A program made the translations under genes and the position numbers. From Bacillota bacterium (GTDB taxonomy: Bacteria > Bacillota > Clostridia > Acetivibrionales > DTU013), in NCBI GenBank assembly GCA_023426125.1, contig JAFABI010000065.1, forward strand, positions 186,001-250,000: DNA of 64,000 bases. Reading direction: 5' to 3'. Below, piece after piece: positions 58,717 through 64,000 of this stretch. A model generated the notes under the pieces. That model was not told where the DNA came from. It searched no databases and worked only from the letters and a program-made list of their open reading frames with translations. Numbering within the stretch: the first letter of the stretch is position 1; each line of letters opens with the position of its first letter.

Positions 58717-59634
58717 TCAATTCCCGTTTTCAATATAATAGCTCATGTTCTCCGATGCCCATACCCCGTTATATGCATGACCTTGCATGGATTTCGGATC
58801 ATAGATCGACGCACAGTAGGGGGTTCTCTTTCCCTCCTTGAGCTCTTTAAAGAACTCCAGGTATTTCCACTTGAATTTTCTCACAAACGGCTCATTCTTA
58901 TAGGTCTTGTTGCGAATTGTAAAGCAAGTAATGTCCTGCTTGTTAAGTTTGCAGTATTGTCTGGCGCTACAAGACTCGCAGCCGATCATCTGGGTCATAT
59001 CGATATCAATCAGGGGGGTTCTGTTCGCGTCGCTCATATAGCCTACTTTAAAGTTGGTAAAGTTCATGATCCTGGGGGTCAGCTCGGCGTCGCCCCAGCA
59101 GGTTTCTTCACTCCAGTAGCCTGTTTTCTCAATCAATTCAGGTCTCATGGCCATACAGCATCCGTGCACAAAGTCCAGGATCACATCGACATGACCATTT
59201 TTAAGCTCGAGATAGGTTACTCCGTTCTTTGATTTTGGAATGACTTCCGGGTATATCGGGATATAGGGGGGTGTTCTCTGAACACCTAACAAACCAACCT
59301 CAGGAAAAGTATTAAATACCTTCATAAACCTGGAGATCCAATCCTTCGTTTTGACGACGACATCACAGTCTACCGAAAAAAAGTACTGATCCGGCCTTCT
59401 CTTTGCAAGATTGAAATTCAGAGTGGGAATAGGCCCTACATTGATCGGAAGGCGGGTCTTGGACTTAATCCGCGGATCTGTCACAGACTGAATATAATCC
59501 CAGGTATTATCCTTTGAATTGCTGTCAATGATGTGCATTTCAAAATCTTCAGAAGTATCAAGTATTGATTTTAAGCTTCTTGCAGTTAAACCCAGCCGAT
59601 TGAACGTGATGTAGTTTAAAAATGGAGGTGTCAT
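58717..59634 (-). CDS. GT2-like glycosyltransferase
   Basis: A 305-residue predicted cytosolic GT-A transferase. It opens with LNYITFNRLGLTARSLKSIL and MHIIDSNSKDNTWD, has the metal-binding DxD as FFSVDCDVVV, and a later HGCCMAMRPELIEKTGYWSE region. A Cys-rich patch (GCESCSARQYCKLNK) is unusual. It is the last gene of the minus-strand nucleotide-sugar cluster and probably transfers one of its sugars to a surface glycan. Confidence 0.8.
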   Translation of the reverse strand: MTPPFLNYITFNRLGLTARSLKSILDTSEDFEMHIIDSNSKDNTWDYIQSVTDPRIKSKTRLPINVGPIPTLNFNLAKRRPDQYFFSVDCDVVVKTKDWISRFMKVFNTFPEVGLLGVQRTPPYIPIYPEVIPKSKNGVTYLELKNGHVDVILDFVHGCCMAMRPELIEKTGYWSEETCWGDAELTPRIMNFTNFKVGYMSDANRTPLIDIDMTQMIGCESCSARQYCKLNKQDITCFTIRNKTYKNEPFVRKFKWKYLEFFKELKEGKRTPYCASIYDPKSMQGHAYNGVWASENMSYYIENGN

Positions 59635-59724
59635 AGAATCAATCCTTTCAAATTTTCAATATGTTATGGTAATTAAGTTGCTTTATTTGTATATTATGTT
59701 AACTTTTTGAAAATGTTACACCTC

Positions 59725-61035
59725 CTATAAAAGTTCGATATTCCTCCTGTCTTTTACGTCTTTCATAGCATTCTTGGTATCAAATACAAAGGCGGCATGC
59801 TTTTGAATAAAATCATAGTCATACTTGCCGTGCATTGTAGCTATAACGACTAAATCCGACCGGTTCAAAGCTTCCTTTGTCAATTCCGTGCTTTTATATT
59901 CCCTGTCTCTATATTTAAAACCGGGGATATAAGGGTCATTATACCGGACAACCGCCCCCTCCTTCTCGAAGTTTTCAATCACCTTCAGGGCGGGGCTTTC
60001 CCGGTAATCATCGATATCCTGCTTGTAAGCAACCCCGAGAATGAATATTTCGGAACCACTCATGGGTTTTTTAAACCTGTTGAGGATTCGGTAAGCCCTT
60101 TCAACAACATATTGTGGCATATACTGGTTGATCTCCCCGGATATCTCGATCAACCGGGTATGGTAATCATATTCCCTCGCCTTCCAGGTAAGATAAAAAG
60201 GGTCCAGCGGGATGCAATGCCCGCCGACGCCGGGACCGGGGTAAAAAGCCTGGAAACCGTATGGTTTCGTCTTTGCGGCTTCGATAACCTCCCAAACGTC
60301 TATTCCCATCCTGCTGCAAATAATGGCCATTTCATTGGCAAGGGCTATGTTGATATTCCTATAAATATTCTCCAGGAGCTTTTCCATTTCAGCAACAGCC
60401 GGGCAGGATACTTCAAAGACCTCGCTTTCAAGAACATTACGGTACAATGCGGAAGCCAGCTCGGTACTGTCCCGGCCGATCCCCCCTACCACCTTCGGTG
60501 TGTTTTTTGTTTTGAAGGCGGAATTCCCGGGGTCGACCCTTTCCGGCGAGAAAGCCAGGAAAAAGTCTTTTCCGCATACCAGGCCTGATCTTTTTTCAAG
60601 GACAGGCTTTAACAGTTCTTCTGTAGTCCCGGGATATGTCGTACTTTCAAGTACTATAAGCATGTCTTTATGAAGGTATCCCGCAATCTTATGAGCCGCG
60701 TCCTTTACATAGCTGATGTCGGGCTGTTTGTTTACATCCAGGGGGGTAGGCACGCAAATGGCGATACAGTCTGTATCCTTTATAAAACCGAAGTCGGAAG
60801 TAGCTTTCAGCTTCCCGTTTTTTACAACTTCGCTCAGGTCGACGTCGATGACGTCTCCGATATAATTCTTTCCTTCGTTTACCATGCCAACCTTGCTGTC
60901 CTGAATATCAAAACCCGTAACCCGGTACCCTGCCTTAGCCTTCTCTACAGCGAGGGGAAGCCCCACATAGCCAAGGCCGATGACGCCGATTCTCGCCGTC
61001 TTGTTCCTGATCTTTTCAAGAAGCTCTGTTTTCAT
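59725..61035 (-). CDS. UDP-N-acetylglucosamine 6-dehydrogenase-like (WbpA/TviB type)
   Basis: A 436-residue nucleotide-sugar dehydrogenase that makes a uronic acid from the UDP-sugar with two NAD. The Rossmann motif is IGVIGLGYVGLPLAVEKAK; the catalytic-cysteine segment GPGVGGHCIPLDPFYLTWKA and VIEAAKTKPYGFQAFYPG match the WbpA/TviB branch better than UDP-glucose dehydrogenase. The gene lies 36 bases downstream of a WbpB-like oxidoreductase gene; the two steps follow each other in synthesis of 3-amino uronic sugars. Confidence 0.85.
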   Translation of the reverse strand: MKTELLEKIRNKTARIGVIGLGYVGLPLAVEKAKAGYRVTGFDIQDSKVGMVNEGKNYIGDVIDVDLSEVVKNGKLKATSDFGFIKDTDCIAICVPTPLDVNKQPDISYVKDAAHKIAGYLHKDMLIVLESTTYPGTTEELLKPVLEKRSGLVCGKDFFLAFSPERVDPGNSAFKTKNTPKVVGGIGRDSTELASALYRNVLESEVFEVSCPAVAEMEKLLENIYRNINIALANEMAIICSRMGIDVWEVIEAAKTKPYGFQAFYPGPGVGGHCIPLDPFYLTWKAREYDYHTRLIEISGEINQYMPQYVVERAYRILNRFKKPMSGSEIFILGVAYKQDIDDYRESPALKVIENFEKEGAVVRYNDPYIPGFKYRDREYKSTELTKEALNRSDLVVIATMHGKYDYDFIQKHAAFVFDTKNAMKDVKDRRNIELL

Positions 61036-61071
61036 TTATACTCCCACTTTCTCTTTCGGGCACTTAAAAAT

Positions 61072-62151
61072 TTAGTATTCCTGCGGCTCAAAGGGAAGGT
61101 GTATGGTTTTCCCTGTACGTGCAGACTCATAAATACCCATGACCAGCTCCAATGACTTTCTCCCTTCCCTGCCGTCGGTATATGGTTCTGCATTTCCCTT
61201 GAGCACTTCCAATACATTTTTGTAATACTCCGTATGCCCAAAGCTGTTAATATCATAAAGGGATAAAGCTACAAGCTTATCCTCCTCCTTCTTCTCTTCA
61301 AACTCCCAGGTCTCTATCCTGTTTATGGCCGGCCCTCCGATTTTCACGGTACCCTTTTCTCCTATAACGGTGATACTGCCTTCAAGGTTTCTTGGATAGG
61401 CAAGCATGGTAACATTGATATTTCCGATAGCTCCGTTTCCAAACTTGATCACGGCGGAGCCGGTGTCTTCCGTTTCAATACTTCTTGCAAGTGTCCCTGT
61501 CATTGCAGTTACACTCTCCACAGGTCCGCCAAGCCACTGCAGGGTATCCGCATAATGGCACGCCTGGTTGCTGAAAGCGCCCCCGTCAAACTCCCGTGTC
61601 CCCCGCCATTTAGCCTCGTCATAATAGCTTTGCGGCCGTGCCCACAGTACATTGGACAGGAGCATGTAGATTTTTCCAAAGCGCCCCTGGTCTACCGCTT
61701 TTTTCAACAATTGCATTGCTGCATTAAGCCTGTTTTGCTTGACAATAAAAAGTTTTACTCCTGCCCTGTCACATTCTTTTATCAAATCGTCAGCCGCTTT
61801 AAGACTTGTAGCCATAGGCTTTTCCGATAGTACGTTGATATGCCTTTGGGCGGCTTTGATTCCGTGGACCGGATGCAAACCGCTGAGTGTACAGACAGAT
61901 AGGACATCAATTTTTTCGGTATCAAGCATTTCATCTAAATCAACATATACCCTGGGCTCGTTTATTTTCTGTCTTATACCTTTTTCGGCTAAAAGGCCTA
62001 TATATACGGAAGCTTTGGCAGCTGCTCTTTCTTCCATAACATCGCACGCACAAACGAATTCGGCTTCTTTGTATAAATTTGCGATTGCTTCGATATGTTT
62101 CAGCGCTATCCTTCCACATCCTGCCAAGCCGAATCTTATTTTCCGGTTCAC
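61072..62151 (-). CDS. Gfo/Idh/MocA oxidoreductase, WbpB-like
   Basis: A 359-residue dehydrogenase with Rossmann motif RFGLAGCGRIALKHIEAI, the catalytic EKPMATSLKAADDLI and a substrate region YDEAKWRGTREFDGGAFSNQ containing the histidine in CHYADTLQWLGG. WbpB/WlbA enzymes oxidise C3 of UDP-GlcNAc-uronate, the step after the 59725-61035 enzyme. An aminotransferase (WbpE) and acetyltransferase (WbpD) would be needed next but are not in the window. Confidence 0.82.
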   Translation of the reverse strand: MNRKIRFGLAGCGRIALKHIEAIANLYKEAEFVCACDVMEERAAAKASVYIGLLAEKGIRQKINEPRVYVDLDEMLDTEKIDVLSVCTLSGLHPVHGIKAAQRHINVLSEKPMATSLKAADDLIKECDRAGVKLFIVKQNRLNAAMQLLKKAVDQGRFGKIYMLLSNVLWARPQSYYDEAKWRGTREFDGGAFSNQACHYADTLQWLGGPVESVTAMTGTLARSIETEDTGSAVIKFGNGAIGNINVTMLAYPRNLEGSITVIGEKGTVKIGGPAINRIETWEFEEKKEEDKLVALSLYDINSFGHTEYYKNVLEVLKGNAEPYTDGREGRKSLELVMGIYESARTGKTIHLPFEPQEY

Positions 62152-62266
62152 TGCTGCTGCACCTCTCCTTTAGATAAGGTTTATAGCCAATACTTTATAT
62201 TATGTAAATTAGAACAAAGGGGTTACACATTAAGAAAATATAAAACTTTGCAGGTTATAACAGTGC

Positions 62267-63625
62267 TTAAAAATCATCATCGGAGCCGGGGATGTCATCT
62301 TCCTTGAGATCATCCTCGACCTGGACCTGGATGATGACCAGATCGGTTTTGCCGGGATTCTCAAGCCGTTGCGGCTCACCCCTGGCGATATGGAACGATT
62401 CGCCGGCCCTTACAGTGATCTCTTGATCATTCACCGTAACCTTCGCCGTCCCGTTCACTACCGTCCAATGCCCGGTTCCACGGCAGTGTTTTTGCAAAGA
62501 CAACTTTTTTTCCGGTTTTACCATGATCTTTTGGATCTTATAACAATATCCCTGTTCAAGTACCGTGTAATCTCCCCATGGTTTATACACTGTAGCGTGA
62601 ACGTTGGTTATATCTTCTTTCACCCTCTCAAGATCACACAACAAATTTTTCACCTTGGCTGATGAACCTTTTTTGCTGATGAACAAGGCATCCGCCGTAT
62701 CTACGATGATCATCCCATCGACATCCACCGTGCCGACCACCCTGCCATGGGAAATGATTAAATTGTTATGGGAATTCAGGCAAACAACCTTGTCACTTTT
62801 TACATTTCCCTCTTCATCTTTCACATAGCTGCTATATAGCGCCTCAAGATTCCCCAGATCCGACCATGCCATATTTGCAGGCAGCACCTTTATTTTCCTG
62901 CTCTTTTCCATAACGGCATAGTCAATGCTGTCGCTGGGAATTGCTTTCATATCTTCAATATCAATTTCAACCGTACTGCCTTTTAACGCATTCTCATAAG
63001 CTGCTTTGCTGTATTTAAGAATCTCCGGAGAGTATTTTTCCACTTCCTCCAGATAGATGCCGGCTTTAAAGACGAACACACCGCTATTCCAGAAATAATT
63101 CCCCTTCTCAAGATACTTTTTGGCTGTTTCCAGGTCCGGCTTCTCTTTGAACGACAGTACGTCATCCCCTTCCGCTTCTATATACCCGTAACTGGTTTCA
63201 GGATATTCGGGTTGAACCCCCAAAGTTACCAAATAGCCCTCACAAGCCAATTTTTCCGCGTCTTTTACCAACTTCCCATAGGCGTCGTTATTTTTTATGG
63301 CATGGTCCGAGGGCGTCACTAAAACAACGTCTTCACAGTCCAAACCAAGGCATGCCAGTGTAATGGCAGGAGCAGTGTTCCTGGCCACTGGTTCAAGTAT
63401 ATAGGCCGCATCTGCATGGGAGCTTTCCATCTGGTTCTTCGCAAGAAAAAACTGTTCCTTGTTTGTCACGATAATGATCCTGTCGCAAAGGGATGTATTT
63501 CTGGCAATCGTCTGTTCAAACAAAGACCTGTCTTCGATCAAATGGCAAAACTGCTTGGGGTACAATTTTCTTGAAACCGGCCAAAGCCGGGTCCCATTCC
63601 CCCCACACAACACAATGTTGACCAT
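62267..63625 (-). CDS. manC: mannose-1-phosphate guanylyltransferase, ManC type
   Basis: A 452-residue enzyme making GDP-mannose from mannose-1-phosphate and GTP. The nucleotidyltransferase domain has VLCGGNGTRLWPVSRKLYPK, VTPSDHAIKN, SFKEKPD and NYFWNSGVFVFKA; the C-terminal ~110 residues form the cupin of the long ManC class (LSLQKHCRGTGHWTVVNGTA). No phosphomannose isomerase motif beyond that. The product feeds the surface-polysaccharide cluster. Confidence 0.93.
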   Translation of the reverse strand: MVNIVLCGGNGTRLWPVSRKLYPKQFCHLIEDRSLFEQTIARNTSLCDRIIIVTNKEQFFLAKNQMESSHADAAYILEPVARNTAPAITLACLGLDCEDVVLVTPSDHAIKNNDAYGKLVKDAEKLACEGYLVTLGVQPEYPETSYGYIEAEGDDVLSFKEKPDLETAKKYLEKGNYFWNSGVFVFKAGIYLEEVEKYSPEILKYSKAAYENALKGSTVEIDIEDMKAIPSDSIDYAVMEKSRKIKVLPANMAWSDLGNLEALYSSYVKDEEGNVKSDKVVCLNSHNNLIISHGRVVGTVDVDGMIIVDTADALFISKKGSSAKVKNLLCDLERVKEDITNVHATVYKPWGDYTVLEQGYCYKIQKIMVKPEKKLSLQKHCRGTGHWTVVNGTAKVTVNDQEITVRAGESFHIARGEPQRLENPGKTDLVIIQVQVEDDLKEDDIPGSDDDF

Positions 63626-63646
63626 GATCCGCGCCTCCCTGGAAAC

Positions 63647-64000
63647 CTACATGCTTTTCTTAAAAACAAGCATCCCGAAGGTATAGCTCACCTGCGGGTC
63701 AGGAGAATAATATCCGGGTCCGATGACCTTTTCACCAATCGTCCAGTCAACATCTTCCGTGATGTTCAGACCGTGCCGGTTGCAGCAATCGATCAGATTT
63801 TTTACATCCCCGTCGTCAAGGATCTGCCATTTCACTCCGCATACCTTGATCCTGGTTATAATCCTGGGAACCCAGTAGTCAAAGGTTACATACAGCTTTC
63901 CTCCGGGGGTGAGAAGACGTGAAGCCTCCTTTGCAAACATTTCAAAATCAACCTCATGCTCGATTACCGAAAGACAGGTAATGTTGCTGAAGGAGTGGTC
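63647..64000 (-). CDS. class I SAM-dependent methyltransferase, C-terminal part (runs off the window)
   Basis: Open frame from the window edge to a stop at 63647, at least 117 codons. NITCLSVIEHEVDFEMFAKE followed by RLLTPGGKLYVTFDYW matches motifs II-III of class I methyltransferases acting on small molecules or glycans. The SAM-binding motif I would be outside the window. An internal ATG at 63940 is not the start, since coding signal continues upstream of it. Co-directional with manC, about 20 bases before it. Confidence 0.8.
   Translation of the reverse strand, partial: DHSFSNITCLSVIEHEVDFEMFAKEASRLLTPGGKLYVTFDYWVPRIITRIKVCGVKWQILDDGDVKNLIDCCNRHGLNITEDVDWTIGEKVIGPGYYSPDPQVSYTFGMLVFKKSM

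Noticed and set aside
1..64000. tRNA, rRNA, CRISPR arrays, intact insertion sequences
   Set aside because: None seen: no regularly spaced repeats, no transposase reading frames, and no tRNA-like or rRNA-like segments were recognised.

Overview
The window looks like a chromosomal segment of an anaerobic, plant-glycan-degrading Clostridia-type Firmicute. Support: moderate-to-low GC, strong GGAGG-type ribosome binding sites, lipobox solute-binding proteins with separately encoded permeases and no local ATPase, pyruvate phosphate dikinase, formate-tetrahydrofolate ligase with a stand-alone cyclohydrolase, and LacI/AraC-controlled glycoside-hydrolase operons. No rRNA, tRNA, CRISPR array or intact mobile element was seen.\n\nLayout. 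(1) 1-7.5 kb, minus strand: start of a sensor kinase, an ABC importer and a GH106-like glycosidase; two copies of a 51-bp palindromic promoter element precede the kinase and the importer. (2) 8-14.5 kb: a second importer with a GH39 beta-xylosidase (minus) and a divergent AraC regulator. (3) 14.7-27 kb, minus: one apparent ~12 kb operon encoding a type III CoA-transferase, an HMG-CoA-lyase-type enzyme, both subunits of an isopropylmalate-dehydratase-like hydro-lyase, a PrpF/methylitaconate-isomerase-like protein, a GH2 beta-glucuronidase, two COG2159 amidohydrolases, a third importer and a decayed GH3 fragment. (4) 27.3-36.4 kb: a LacI regulator (plus) and a minus operon GH3 - PanB - Fhs - FchA - FolD - FocA-like channel. 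Both operons have a strong promoter with the same palindrome (TATGAAA-N4-TTTCATA) at the predicted transcription start, so they probably form one regulon. (5) 37-48 kb: a four-carbon acid-sugar module (PdxA2-like dehydrogenase, DUF1537 kinase, LarA-like racemase) with an oxidoreductase, an aldo/keto reductase, a cupin, a fourth importer and a second LacI regulator with TTTACTAAA boxes; then an enolase-superfamily enzyme. (6) 50-64 kb: PPDK; a plus-strand group (beta-propeller/coiled-coil protein, MaoC hydratase, HD hydrolase, SDR reductase, FkbH-like protein, acyl carrier protein); and a minus-strand nucleotide-sugar cluster (glycosyltransferase, UDP-GlcNAc-6-dehydrogenase-like, WbpB-like, ManC, methyltransferase).\n\nHow they work together. 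Regions 3 and 4 are the most interesting. Glycosidases would release an aglycone or unusual sugar. The CoA-transferase/lyase/hydro-lyase/isomerase set fits conversion of an itaconate- or citraconate-type branched diacid, through an (R)-citramalate-like intermediate, to acetyl-CoA and a 2-oxo acid. The PanB-C1 set fits removal of a hydroxymethyl group onto tetrahydrofolate, oxidation to formate with ATP recovery, and formate export. Substrates and direction are inference; the gene families, order and shared operators are visible in the sequence.
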